A stretch of DNA of 42,500 bases from Botryococcus braunii (lineage: Eukaryota > Chlorophyta > Trebouxiophyceae), in the NCBI GenBank assembly GCA_002005505.1, contig KV908483.1:62501-105000 (forward strand). Direction: 5' to 3'. Position numbers and translations under genes: made by a program. Each line of letters starts with the position of its first letter. Position 1 is the stretch's first letter. The notes under the pieces are model-generated. The model did not search any database. It was not told where the DNA came from and saw nothing but the letters and a program-made list of their open reading frames with translations. Positions 10,926 through 22,213 of this stretch are shown here, one piece after another.

Positions 10926-12700
10926 AATGGGTGTGTCCCGTCAAGAGCCAGCATGACGCGCAGCCACAGTCCAGTCCTCATGTTGCCTCGTATCATGCCA
11001 GGGAAGGGCACGTGTGTACAGATCGACTACTGTGGCATGCAAGGTTGGGGCATCCTGGGGTTAAGAGTATGACAAGGTTGGACAACGAAGACCTGGTCAC
11101 TGGGATCAATGTGTCCCTTGCTCCATGCTCAGAGTGTTCTCCCCAGTGTGAGTCATGTATACAAGGGAAACATTCTCGCCCCCCCTTTCCAGCTTCCTCT
11201 AGGCCTGCAGAGAGTGTGTTACATAAAGTGCATGTGGACACTGTGGGTCCCATTTCACCAGCTGCAATCACGGGAGAGCGTTTTTGGGTTACTGTGGTGG
11301 ATGAAAAATCCCACCTGATAGCCTCATTGGCAGTGAAGTCGAAAGAAGCCATTCCCAAGGCCCTCATTGAGCTCTTGAAGTACTGGCAGACATTTCATGA
11401 GAAAGTGGTGAAGTGTGTGAGATCTGATAGAGGGACAGAATTTCTGAATCAGCAGTTCAAAGAATTTTGTGCTCAGCAGGGCACTAAAATGGAGACCTCA
11501 GCCCCATCCACGCCTCAGCAAAATGGACTTGCTGAGCGCATGAATCGGACTCTGAAGGAGCGCACAAGGACCCTGTTGGTGCACGCTGCAGCAGACCCTT
11601 CCTTGTGGAAGGAGGCACTGGAGTCTGCCACCCTGCTGTACAACGTGGGCCCCACCACAGGCAGGCCTCTGACCCCTACTGAGATGTTCTATGGGGTAAA
11701 GCCTGATGTTGCTTCCTTGCGCACATGGGGCTGTGTGGCACATGTTCACATTCCCCCAGGTCAGCGGTCTGTATTTGGACCAAAGACCATTCCAGGCATG
11801 TTCACTGGGTATTGCCCACAGTCCAAGGCCTATAGAGTGTACGTAGGCAATGGTGTATGGAAAGAGAGTAGGGATGTTACATTCCTTGAGCATTTGAGAG
11901 GAGGGGAGAGAGTGGGTATGTCTAAGGTGCAACCTGGATCCTCTCAATGGCTCTCAGGAGCGTCCTCGCAGGGCAGGGGAGGCAATTCCAATGTCCCCAG
12001 CTCACCAACAGCCATTCCCGTGAAATTTTGGAAAGCACGGGATGACCCTGTGGTGGAGTGCAAGCCCACTGGATCTCCTGCTACCACTGCCAGCTCTCCA
12101 GAGGATCACAGCAGGCTGAGGAGCTCAGTCGGACCTGTGGCTGGAGCCCCCAGCAGCCAGGATGGTTCCCCTGCCGCTTCAGAGACCTCACAACAGTCAT
12201 GGTCAGTGCTGGGCCATCTTCAAAATTTAGCTCGGGGGGGTGCTGAAGCGCACTCGCAGTTGGACAAACTGCAGAAGATGCAGGAGGGGGTCAGGTTCCA
12301 GGGGAAGTCTCAACATAGACTTCCCCCAGGAACCACCCTCACAAGGGATCAGCGTTATGAACAGCGCCAGGCTAGGAGGGACTCAGTAGGGGTCCCCATG
12401 CATGACCCTGGCTCAGGCCAGGTACTTGTGAGTGAGCCACCCTTGGTAGGTCTCCCTGATTTGCAGAGGCAGGTTGAGACAGGGGAGGCTATGCTTGGAG
12501 AAGATGTTAGCGAGAAGAGTAGTGGGCTAGAAGTGCCAGCAGCAGAGGAAGCACGTAGCCAAGTTGAGCTGGGAACCAGTCATGCTTATGGGGTGCAGCC
12601 TGACACAGTAGGCGCAGCTCAGGAAAGTCAGAGTAGTGTACCTAGGTGTGAGTCCAGGAGAGAGAGAGAGAGAGAGAGCTGCTGCTTCCACCTGCATTGA
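10926..12700 (+). pseudogene. pol: Copia-1 integrase region of pol
   Basis: Integrates the cDNA copy. Visible in order: GAG-pre-integrase HHCC finger (LLWHARLGHPGV... then CESCIQGKH), and the rve core with catalytic Asp at 11237 (HVDTVGP), Asp at 11426 (SDRGTEF) and Glu at 11534 (NGLAERMNRTL). A long Ser/Gly/Pro-rich C-terminal part follows. The frame is -1 to gag and has no ATG of its own, so expression must come from the upstream ORF. It stops at 12698-12700 because a GA tract at 12657-12678 is ten bases longer than in Copia-2 and shifts the frame before RT. Catalytic residues are intact. Confidence 0.9.
12657..12678 (+). repeat. Coding (GA)n tract at the IN-RT junction
   Basis: After AGGAG there are 18 bases of AG repeat here and 8 in Copia-2 (30731-30738). 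Neither length puts IN and RT in one frame. A length of 10 (or 10 plus a multiple of 6) would join them. Copia-3 has lost the region by deletion. Confidence 0.85.
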
Positions 12701-12802
12701 GAAAGGTGAGAGATTGTAATGGTGGAGCGCATGAGTCTGACAGTTCAAGAGAGAGAGTTGGGGAGGGCTCTGGCAGTTCTGGCTGTACTGCAAGATCTCA
12801 AC

Positions 12803-12825
12803 ATAAGGTACAAAATGTACCTTAT
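12803..12825 (+). repeat. Palindrome copy 1 inside pol (ATAAGGTACA/TGTACCTTAT)
   Basis: A perfect 10-bp stem with an AAA loop. It recurs 96 bp downstream and in Copia-2. The half-site CATAAGGTAC also occurs twice in each LTR (for example 15335 and 15378). It encodes the repeated peptide QHKVQNVPY. Confidence 0.8.
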
Positions 12826-12897
12826 TCTGGGAACCAGGATCAGAGGGATATAAAAGACAACAGTCCCAGGAGTGCTGACAGTACTGTAGAGTCTCAG

Positions 12898-12922
12898 CAT
12901 AAGGTACAAAATGTACCTTATG
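12898..12922 (+). repeat. Palindrome copy 2 inside pol
   Basis: A perfect 11-bp stem CATAAGGTACA/TGTACCTTATG with an AAA loop. It is the right breakpoint of the internal deletion in Copia-3. Confidence 0.8.
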
Positions 12923-14100
12923 TCAAGCTGGGAAAGGTTCACGTGCCATCTAACCTGAGGGAAGCCCAATGCTCCCCTCAGTGGGATTTTTGGCAACAAG
13001 CAATGAGGGAAGAGATGGATTCTCTTGATACCCATGAGGTTCTAGAGTATGTGGACAGACCACATGGACAAAAAGTTATTCCTGTCCATTGGATATTCTC
13101 CACTAAAATTGATGCACATGGGAAAGTTACTCGCTTTAAAGCGAGGTTAGTTGCCCAAGGGTGTAGACAGATCCCTGGGATAGATGTTGGGGAGGTATTT
13201 GCACCCACCAGCAGCTATGGGGCAAGGAGGGCTGTGCTGGCAGTGGCTGCCACACAGAATCTTGAGATCCACCAAGTGGATATCAAGACGGCTTTTCTCA
13301 ATGGAGAGTTGGAGGAAGAGGTCTATGTGACCAACCACCAGGATTTGAGAATGGCAACACGAGGGTTGTGTGCAAGCTCAGGAAGGCACTATACGGTCTA
13401 AAACAAGCCCCACGGGCTTGGCACAAGACCTTGACCGACAAGTTGAGCGTGATGGGGTATAGTATGTGCAAGAGTGATGCGGGTGTATACATCAGGAGGG
13501 CCCCTGATGGCAACCTGTCCTTTATTCTTGTTTATGTTGATGATCTTCTCACAGTTGCCAGATTGGTTGCAGAGATTGAGTGGGGGAAAGAGTTGTTGAA
13601 GAAGGACTTCACCATCCATGATTTGGGAGAGGTGAATGATTTCCTGGGGTGTCAGGTCCTACGCAATAGAGTTCAGAGCACTATTTCCATGAGTTGCACT
13701 CCCAAGATTGATGCTCTTGTGGAAAAGTTTGGTGTTGCTGATGATGGGCGTGTGGTTGATACCCCCATGTCCAAGGACTTCGTGGCTAGCAGCAGACCCG
13801 AGTCCTCAGATGGTTTGTCACATGGGGCAGGTACCCCACTGCCACCTGGTCATCGGTACTTTGAGTTGATTGGATCGTTGCTATATATTGCCAATACGAC
13901 CCGGCCTGACATTTCTCAGGCTGTTGGAGTGTTGTCAAGGTATAGAATGACACTCACTACCTCACACTGGAATGAGGCCATTCGAGTGCTGAAGTACTTG
14001 AGAGATACGAGAGAATTAGCTCTTACTCTGGGTGGAAAGGGGCCTGAGCTAGAAGGCTATGTTGATGCCGACTATGCTGGGGACCTGGACCACAGGTATT

Positions 14101-14806
14101 TGTAAACTTCTGTGTTCGGCGTTCCCTGTATGACCCGGGCACGAAGGGTGATTAGCTCGTCGGTACTCTTGTTGTGTGTAGGAGAACAAGCAGTGACCGA
14201 ATGTGAATGAGGACTTGATAGGCAACAGTCAAGAGATAAGCACCCGAAGTGCCTTTAATGTCCCAATCAAGTCATTACAATGCTACTAGCTTTCTCTCAT
14301 CGCTCCGTAATTCAAACTACGTAATCTACGTAACTACCGATAGTCTGCATTATCAGTGTATCAATGAGGAAAACATTAGCACCAACTTAATAATATTACC
14401 TAGACCTTTCCAAACCCATTGTCAATGAGGCTTCAGGCTCGTAACGTCAGGTTACCTGTATGACCCGGGCACGAAGGGTGATTAGCTCGTCGGTACTCTT
14501 GTTGTGTGTAGGAGAACAAGCAGTGACCGAATGTGAATGAGGACTTGATAGGCAACAGTCAAGAGATAAGCACCCGAAGTGCCTTTAATGTCCCAATCAA
14601 GTGCCTCGTCCTTGCACGCCGGTGTCATAAATCCTTTCTAGCAAACCGTGTCTGATTACCTCATCCTTCCTAATCAACGTATAACTGGTCTAGATGAGTT
14701 CTGGCAAAACTCCCAGGTTCTGCCACCGATTATTCATTGAAGCTGATCTGGCCACTATTACTCTTCTGAGGGAAAGGCACCAAAATGTTCTGTCACTATT
14801 ATAACA
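14101..14806. mobile_element. Solo LTR, family X, copy 1 (inside Copia-1 RNase H)
   Basis: A 706-bp insertion TGTAAAC...TATAACA flanked by a 5-bp duplication GTATT (14096-14100 and 14807-14811). Removing it restores the continuity seen in Copia-3. It has no coding capacity, PBS or PPT, so it is read as a solo LTR or LTR-only remnant. It contains a 148-bp direct repeat (14125-14272 and 14455-14602, apparently identical) that accounts for its being longer than copy 2. The parent element is not in the window. Confidence 0.85.
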
Positions 14807-15227
14807 GTATTCCACCACTGGCTATGTTCTATCAGTCTATGGTAGTGCCGTGGTTTGGGGAAGCAAGAAGTAGAGCTCAGTTGCTACCTCAACTGTGCAA
14901 GCCGAGTTTATGGCAGCCGGCCATATTGTGAAGGAAGCCAACTGGCTTAGGGGCTTCTTGGAAGAGATTGGAGTTGCACCTTGGAGAGTCAAAATTTTCT
15001 GTGACAACCAAGGATGCATTTCCAATTTACGGAACCCCCTTTATTCCAAATTCACAAAGCATGTTGCAGTAAGCTTCCACTATGCTAGGGAAGCTATGGC
15101 ACTTGGGCAGGTAGATATCATCTATGTAGAATCTGCTCGAAATGTGGCTGACATTATGACCAAGCCACTTGCTAAGCCCGTGTTTGTTGGTCATCGTGAT
15201 TCACTAGGTTTGAGAAGATACACATAA
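14807..15227 (+). pseudogene. pol: Copia-1 RNase H, C-terminal part
   Basis: Continuation of RNase H downstream of the solo LTR: an in-frame TAG at 14871 (CAG in the sister copies), then open from about 14895 (QAEFMAAGHIVKEANWLRGF...; IFCDNQGCISN; ...RNVADIMTKPL) to TAA at 15225-15227. The DNQ and MTKPL blocks are typical of the copia RNase H C-terminus. Separated from the rest of pol, it is not functional. Confidence 0.9.
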
Positions 15228-15238
15228 AGCATGCAGGC

Positions 15239-15247
15239 AAGGGGAAG
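15239..15247 (+). promoter_or_regulatory. Copia-1 polypurine tract
   Basis: AAGGGGAAG directly before the 3' LTR, expected to prime plus-strand DNA. Identical in Copia-2 (39011-39019) and Copia-3 (37311-37319). Confidence 0.85.
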
Positions 15248-15947
15248 TGTTGAGTTGTGAACATACATTATAGAATGCCTTGTGCTTTAGGTGATCTTCA
15301 AATGTACATTATTAGGATACGGGTCCACTATCCACATAAGGTACCTCAAGACACGTTCGGATGAGGTCTATTTCGAACATAAGGTACAATCTGATTTAGA
15401 TTACGCGTTAGTGTGAAAGGACTATTAAAGCTGCGATCACCGCATAGTCGAGCAACTGGTTTGGAAAGATACTGGGCACATAAGGATGCCAGTCTTGTTC
15501 ATGCAGTTGCATGTGTCTAAAGAGCAGACAGTCGTCAAGGACTGTAGCTGGAGAGGCACGAACTTACGACCTGTCTGCTTGCTTACAGGTGCGGTGACGC
15601 AGGGTGTGTATTGGTAATGTGTTCATGTTTGATTGCTTGTTTGTAAGTGAACCATCTTAGTGGACAATCAAGTCTCCCAAACAGCTAAGGGACGGAGTCT
15701 TGATTGAGTATAGGAAGGTACTTGCTTTCAGCCGTCAGGAGCTTATCCGTGTGTAGATGCTCATTGACAGATCAACATGTAACGGAACTGTTTGGAAAGA
15801 TACTGGGCACATAAGGATGCCAGTCTTGTTCATGCAGTTGCATGTGTCTAAAGAGCAGACAGTCGTCAAGGACTGTAGCTGGAGAGGCACGAACTTACGA
15901 CCTGTCTGCTTGCTTACAGGATACGCCACTGCCCATAACTTTTTACA
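15248..15947 (+). repeat. Copia-1 3' LTR
   Basis: 700 bp; lacks one G near 15790 relative to the family (CTGTTTGG for CTGGTTTGG). It holds the two internal copies of the 136-bp repeat that typify these LTRs, starting near 15455 and 15787. Followed by TSD TAAAC. Confidence 0.95.
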
Positions 15948-15952
15948 TAAAC

Positions 15953-16015
15953 ACATGTTCATTGTGATCTATAATGTAAACTAGTTGCTAGCTATTTCTA
16001 TATAGATATAGCTAG

Positions 16016-16046
<31 letters not shown>

Positions 16047-16722
16047 CGTATATACGTATATATCAGATATGTGCATACAGTAGATCACAAATAACATCTA
16101 TATCAGCACAACCAAACGAGCTGCTAGCGCTCAGCAATATTTAATAGCGCTAGCGCTAAGGAATATCCAAGTAAGATTAATCTTACTTGAAGAGAGTATA
16201 CGGCACGAAGGTGTCAGAAACTAATTCAGGTGGAACACTGATCTTGTGAGTCTGTACAATCCATAGAAAGAGCCATAACGCCCTTCTACAATGCTTGGCA
16301 ATGGCACAGTCTCTGTCCGTGACGGCACTGTCACGTAACGAAAGACCCTGAGTCATCCCCAATGGAACTGCAAAGGGTAGTGACCCATGTCAGTATTGAC
16401 AATGATCTACATCAGAGGTTGAAAATGGACCAACGACTGTCCTATCTCCAATACAACGTATTAGAATACCACTTGATTACAATCACTAATACCCATGACA
16501 ATAATCTGGGCAGGCGCAATCTTGGCTGCAGATATCGACATTTCAGGATATTTAATCGGGGGATTCGAGAAGCATGGGCTGTACACGTGAGAGGCGTACT
16601 GCTAGTTGCTGAAGTACAAAGAAAATTTAGTGGGTCCCTGCGCGACAAAGATCGTACATTATAGATGTGCCGCCCCGAAGCTGCGGGTGGGAATTGCCGT
16701 TTGAAGCACGGGGATCCCGGAG
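15953..16722. other. No recognisable gene; short TA tract
   Basis: Contains (TA)n at about 16019-16046 and an imperfect palindromic stretch GCTAGCGCTCAGC...AATAGCGCTAGCGCTAAG near 16122-16160. The longest open frame (16362-16664) has no motif and is not called. Confidence 0.4.
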
Positions 16723-16727
16723 GTAAG

Positions 16728-17127
16728 TGAACAATTCTGAGCATGGCGTTTCCTGTATGTCCCGGCACGAAGGGTGTTTAGCTCGGTCGGCTCTCTTGCT
16801 GTGTGTCGAGAAGCAAGCAGGGCCCGACTGTGTGTGTGCACTTGAAGGCAACTGATACGAGATAAGCACCCGTAGTGCTCTTTCAGTCCCAAACAAGTGC
16901 CTCACCCTTCCAAGCCAGCAACATATATCCTTCGCGTAAGACCGCGTAGGATTACCTCATTCTCTCTCATCTAATAGGAATCAGTCTAGATCAATTACGG
17001 CAGAACTCTTGAGTTCTGCCATTCATTACTCACCTTATTAACTGTTCTCTCTGATCACTCTGAGTCAATCTGGCCACTATTACTCTTCTGAGGGAAAGGC
17101 ACCAAATGTTCTTTCACTATTATAACA
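16728..17127. mobile_element. Solo LTR, family X, copy 2
   Basis: A 400-bp TG...CA segment flanked by GTAAG (16723-16727 and 17128-17132). It is clearly related to 14101-14806 along most of its length (CCTGTATG, CACGAAGGGTG, GAGATAAGCACCCG, CTATTACTCTTCTGAGGG) but diverged and without the internal duplication. It gives the basic LTR length of family X. Confidence 0.85.
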
Positions 17128-17132
17128 GTAAG

Positions 17133-17681
17133 GGATCTGTTTGCAAGGGCTTTAGAGGGCGTTCCAAGGGGTTTCTTTTTGCAAGAGGGATACCAGTGCA
17201 CTGGGTGGCGGTTGTGACAAGGAGAAGGGGTGCGAAGTTTGGAAAGCATCGGGAAAGGTACGGGATTTTGCAAGCACGAAGTCTAATAGGAAGCCACGAG
17301 AAAAAATGGCTAGCATTTTGCGACATACTTTTAAAGTAAGAGTGAAGCCTATCCTAACCGTACGCTATAGATCCATCATGCGGGTACGCCAAATGTAGGG
17401 GCCAGATAGTACAGGTAGGAGTGAGGAAACTCTCGATATGTGAATCAAATAAAAAAGAAGAGCATTAAAAACCTATCGGAACCGAAGGCGACAAAGACGT
17501 CTAGCGGGTGTGTGGAATGGGGAGTTGTTGAGATGGGGGATTGTTTTGTTGAGTGAAGTCCCACCTAGCTCGATCCCATAGAGCCGGCGTGGAGGATAGA
17601 GATAGAGAGAGGAGGAAGGACGGGAGGGAGGGTGGGGGGGGGGGCGGGGGCAAAAAAGGGGGGAGAAAGATCCAGGGGGGT
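17133..17681. other. No recognisable gene
   Basis: Unique-looking sequence with no supported coding or RNA feature, passing into G-rich sequence from about 17620. Confidence 0.4.
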
Positions 17682-18963
<1,282 letters not shown>

Positions 18964-20519
18964 TTGATTGGCTTGACAATTTTTTTTAAGCATCTTCGCT
19001 TTTCGGTTTGGGGTTGCGCTCCTTTGTTTGGGTTTAATGGCTCTATTTTGCCGCCGATCCCGACCGACCTCGTCCCTTTGGTGGGCAAACCTCCTCGGTA
19101 CACTCTCAGGAGGCTCCCATACCCTGGAAATACTAGACCTTATTATTCATATCTGAAAGAGTTGGATATTGAGGTGCCAGATATTCCCGAGGGTGTTGAC
19201 CCGGTCGACTCGACTTCGGGTTATGACTGGAAGGGCTTGCTTTCCAAGGTTTTTGACTTTGAGACTGCTGAGGAAGCTCTTGAGTGGGCAAGGCTCGGCA
19301 TTGTTGAAGTCATCAACGATTTGAAAGAGGCTCGGGCTCTTATGACGGAGTGTGCCGATTCGGTTCGGCATCCGTCCTCTGAGGGCGACGATGGCCTAGG
19401 CCTCGCACAATGTTCCAAAGACTTAGTTGAAGCTTCCACTATTTGGGCAAAAGTTGTGTGGAGGTATTGGCTTTGGTGCGCTGCGGCGCGCGCTTTTTAT
19501 GCTCGGATCCCGAGTCATGTCCTACACGACAGAAGGGTGACCAGCATAGAGTCGTCTGTCCAAGCTCTTAACGCTGAAATTGGGTCTTTGGGAACCCAAG
19601 TTGGCAGCCTGGACGGCAAGATGGACGCGATCATGCGTTTGCTGCAAGGATTTGGGGGGGGGGGGACAAGGTGCGTCTCCCTCGCCTATGCCTTTCGTTG
19701 CTCCTAAAACGAGGCCTCCAGCGCCTATTTTTAATGGAAGCAAGGATGGGTTTAAGATAACAACTTGGTTCGAGCAGTTTGCGGCATATGCGGCGTTCTT
19801 GCAGCTCACTCCTGACACGCTTGTAGATCACGCATCCTTGTGTCTTTCTGGGAAAGCAGCTGAACAATGGGCTTTGATTAAAAAGTCTTTGGCTTTGCAT
19901 GGCAAGGATGTGAAAGACTTCCAAAGCTGAATTGTTGGCCAACTTTGTCGATATGTCAGTGGAAGACACCGTGCGATATCGTTTGGCGCAACTTAAACAA
20001 TCTGGAACAGTGGCTCAGTACTATACTGCCTTTAGGGCAATAACAGTTGAGGCAGTCACATATCCAGTAACTGGGCCTGAAGCTTGTGCAGCTTTTCGGG
20101 CTGGCCTAAAACCCGCTCTACTTGAACTCATTATTAAGGATGCCTCGGTGAGGCGTGAGATGAGCAATGTGGAGGCGGTGGTGAAAGCTGCCAAAGAGGC
20201 TGAATCTTTGTTGGGTATGCTTTCAGGTGTCTCCAAGGGAAAGGAGAAGGTCTATGGGGACCGCGAGGAGGGAGAGTTACCTCGGGACCGTGGGACCAAG
20301 CGTCCCGCCCATAACCATCCCAAGGGAGCCACACGCCACTTGGGCAAACTTCAGAAGAAGTACGGCCTAAGCCAGGACAGGCGGGAGGCGGCTGGGAAGC
20401 TGGCCTCTGGCGTCTGTTTCGAATGCAACAAGCCCGGCCATTTTGCATTCAAATGCCCTCTCGAGAAGGGGTCTTCTGGCAAGAAGACAATCCCCGGCGC
20501 GGGACCTTCTAATGCTTGA
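18964..20519 (+). pseudogene. gag: Gypsy-1 gag (frameshifted)
   Basis: Capsid/nucleocapsid precursor in three frames. Frame 1 (18964-19707) reads ...PPRYTLRRLPYPGNTRPY... and a helical segment, ending after a run of 12 G (19654-19665) that shifts the frame. Frame 2 (to 19930) has the Retrotrans_gag start (KTRPPAPIFNGSKDGFKITT, AEQWALIK). A further one-base shift near 19927 leads to frame 3 (19932-20519; AELLANFVDMSVEDTVRYRL, then a charged linker and the zinc knuckle CFECNKPGHFAFKCP of CX2CX4HX4C form). It ends at TGA 20517-20519. No in-frame ATG marks the start, so the 5' end is uncertain. Confidence 0.85.
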
Positions 20520-21099
20520 AGGTGTGGGCCTTCGCTTGGCGATGTAGGCCCTGCATGTTTGACGTCTATTCATGCATTTGCTTGTCAAGAAGCCGTGTCA
20601 CAGCTTGTGATGGTGTTTCCTGCCGAGGTGCAGGGGAGCAAGGCCACGGCGATGCTGGACTCTTGAGCTTCTTGCAATGTGGTCAGTGCAGACTTTGCTA
20701 AAGCCCTTCACTTGGAGATTGTGCCGCCGAAGGGGGATTCTTTAAGCATTAAGTTGGCTGACGGGAGAACTGTAGACCACATCGGATGTGCTGTCTTAGA
20801 CATTGTCATCCAGGGGGGTACAGTTTGCGAAGGTGTCTTGTGCTAGACTTTGCCATGGATTGGAATGTGCTGTTGGGGACTCCCTGGTTAAAGGCATTCC
20901 GTGCAAATCTCATGTTTGAAGAGGACACCGTTAGGGGGTATACAAGAAAGAACAAGCCGTTCGTTTTGCGTTGCCCGCCTAAGGAGGAGAGGCCTTTGAA
21001 GGGTTCAGAAGTGGAGGATGTGCCTAGATTGGTTTTGTCTGCAGTGCAGGCTAGAAGGTTAAGCAGAAAGGGCTGTCAGTCCTTTCTGGCAATTGCAAC
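20520..21099 (+). pseudogene. pol: Gypsy-1 aspartic protease region (dead)
   Basis: Retropepsin that would mature the polyprotein. The catalytic motif reads M-L-D-S-stop-A-S (GAC at 20658, TGA at 20664-20666), so the glycine of the D-S-G-A triad motif is replaced by a stop. Downstream LSIKLADGRTVDHIGCAV is recognisable. After a one-base shift near 20820 the frame continues with VLDFAMDWNVLLGTPWLKAF, a typical gypsy protease C-terminal block. The frame is open to 21099, where Copia-2 is inserted. Confidence 0.85.
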
Positions 21100-21800
21100 T
21101 GTTGAGTTGTGAACATACATTATAGAATGCCTTGTGCTTTAGGTGATCTTCAAATGTACATTATTAGGATACGGGTCAACTATCCACATAAGGTACCTCA
21201 AGACACGTTCGGATGAGGTCTATTTCGAACATAAGGTACAATTTGATCTTGATTACGCGTTGGTGTGAAAGGACTATTAAAGCTGCGATCACCGCATAGT
21301 CGAGCAACTGGTTTGGAAAGATACTGGGCACATAAGGATGCCAGTCTTGTTCATGCAGTTGCATGTGTCTAAAGAGCAGACAGTCGTCAAGGACTGTAGC
21401 TGGAGAGGCACGAACTTACGACCTGTCTGCTTGCTTACAGGTGCGGTGACGCAGGGTGTGTATTGGTAATGTGTTCATGTTTGATTGCTTGTTTGTAAGT
21501 GAACCATCTTTGTGTACAATCAAGTCTCCCAAACAGCTAAGGGACGGAGTCTTGATTGAGTATAGGAAGGTACTTGCTTTCAGCCGTCAGGAGCTTATCC
21601 GTGTGTAGATGCTCATTGACAGATCAACATGTAACGGAACTGGTTTGGAAAGATACTGGGCACATAAGGATGCCAGTCTTGTTCATGCAGTTGCATGTGT
21701 CTAAAGAGCAGACAGTCGTCAAGGACTGTAGCTGGAGAGGCACGAACTTACGACCTGTCTGCTTGCTTACAGGAGACGCCACTGGCCATAACCTTTTACA
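21100..21800 (+). repeat. Copia-2 5' LTR
   Basis: 701 bp, TGTTGAG...CCTTTTACA. Two apparently identical copies of a 136-bp direct repeat at 21306-21441 and 21638-21773, 332 bp apart start to start. Diagnostic bases: CATCTTTGTGTAC, CTCCCAAAC, GGAGACGCCACTGGCC. Confidence 0.95.
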
Positions 21801-21815
21801 GGTTATGGGCCCACG
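21801..21815 (+). promoter_or_regulatory. Copia-2 primer binding site (half-tRNA-iMet type)
   Basis: GGTTATGGGCCCACG directly after the LTR, as in Copia-1. The following about 400 bp leader to the gag ATG has no other feature that I can see. Confidence 0.85.
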
Positions 21816-22213
21816 CCCTTCCAGCTGAGCCAAGGGCAGACATGAGTGCATGGCATCATCGGATGCATCTGTACTGGGTTTTCCACGGATTCGCTTGACG
21901 GCAAGAAGAAGTAAAAAGGGAACAACTGGATATTCACTCAGAAGGCCTACCGACAGAGTCTTCAATCTCTTGGGAAGTTTTTTTCCGTGAAAGTGACCTG
22001 AGATTATCACCCGTCGTCGTTGTCGTGAGACCGTCAGTAGGTCCGGGTGGTCAGGCAATTGAATTGCTGAAGAATATTTTGCATATCTTGCATATTAAGG
22101 TTACGTGCTAGACGTCGAAAGGGTGGAATACTTGAAAGTGCTGTGGTGTACGCCGGAAGGGTATACTTAAACCAGCTGTGTCAGGCTGAACGCTGTGAGA
22201 GCAAGTGAAGTGT

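Larger units (their letters stand above)
12697..14100 (+). pseudogene. pol: Copia-1 reverse transcriptase and start of RNase H
   Basis: Copies element RNA into DNA. RT begins in the frame open from 12697 (KVHVPSNLREAQ..., WIFSTKIDAHGKVTRFKARLVA), continues through HQVDIKTAFLNGEL with the first catalytic Asp, then loses one C at 13331-13332 and runs to a stop at 13401. From 13368 the correct frame resumes (ALYGLKQAPRAWHK; YVDD at 13533-13544; LIGSLLYIANTTRPDI) into RNase H (VDADYAGD, about 14060). It ends where the solo LTR is inserted. The same single-base loss is present in Copia-3 but not in Copia-2. Confidence 0.9.
8186..15947 (+). mobile_element. Copia-1: complete but defective Ty1/copia retrotransposon
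   Basis: A 7762-bp element bounded by TGTTGAG...TTTTTACA and a perfect 5-bp target duplication TAAAC (8181-8185 and 15948-15952). Layout: 5' LTR, half-tRNA PBS, about 400-bp leader without a gene, gag-NC-PR ORF, pol (IN, RT, RH), polypurine tract, 3' LTR. The domain order IN-RT-RH defines the copia superfamily. It contains a nested solo LTR (14101-14806). The LTRs differ by one 17-bp deletion, one 1-bp deletion and about one substitution, so insertion is recent. It cannot act alone: there are several stops and frameshifts in gag and pol. Confidence 0.95.

Noticed and set aside
16362..16664. Open frame of 100 codons between Copia-1 and the solo LTR
   Set aside because: No recognisable domain and a competing frame of similar length on the other strand.
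21556..21828. Repeated open frame of about 90 codons at each LTR end (also 8625-8897 and 32060-32332)
   Set aside because: It is repeated only because the LTRs are; it crosses the PBS, starts at TTG and has no recognisable motif.
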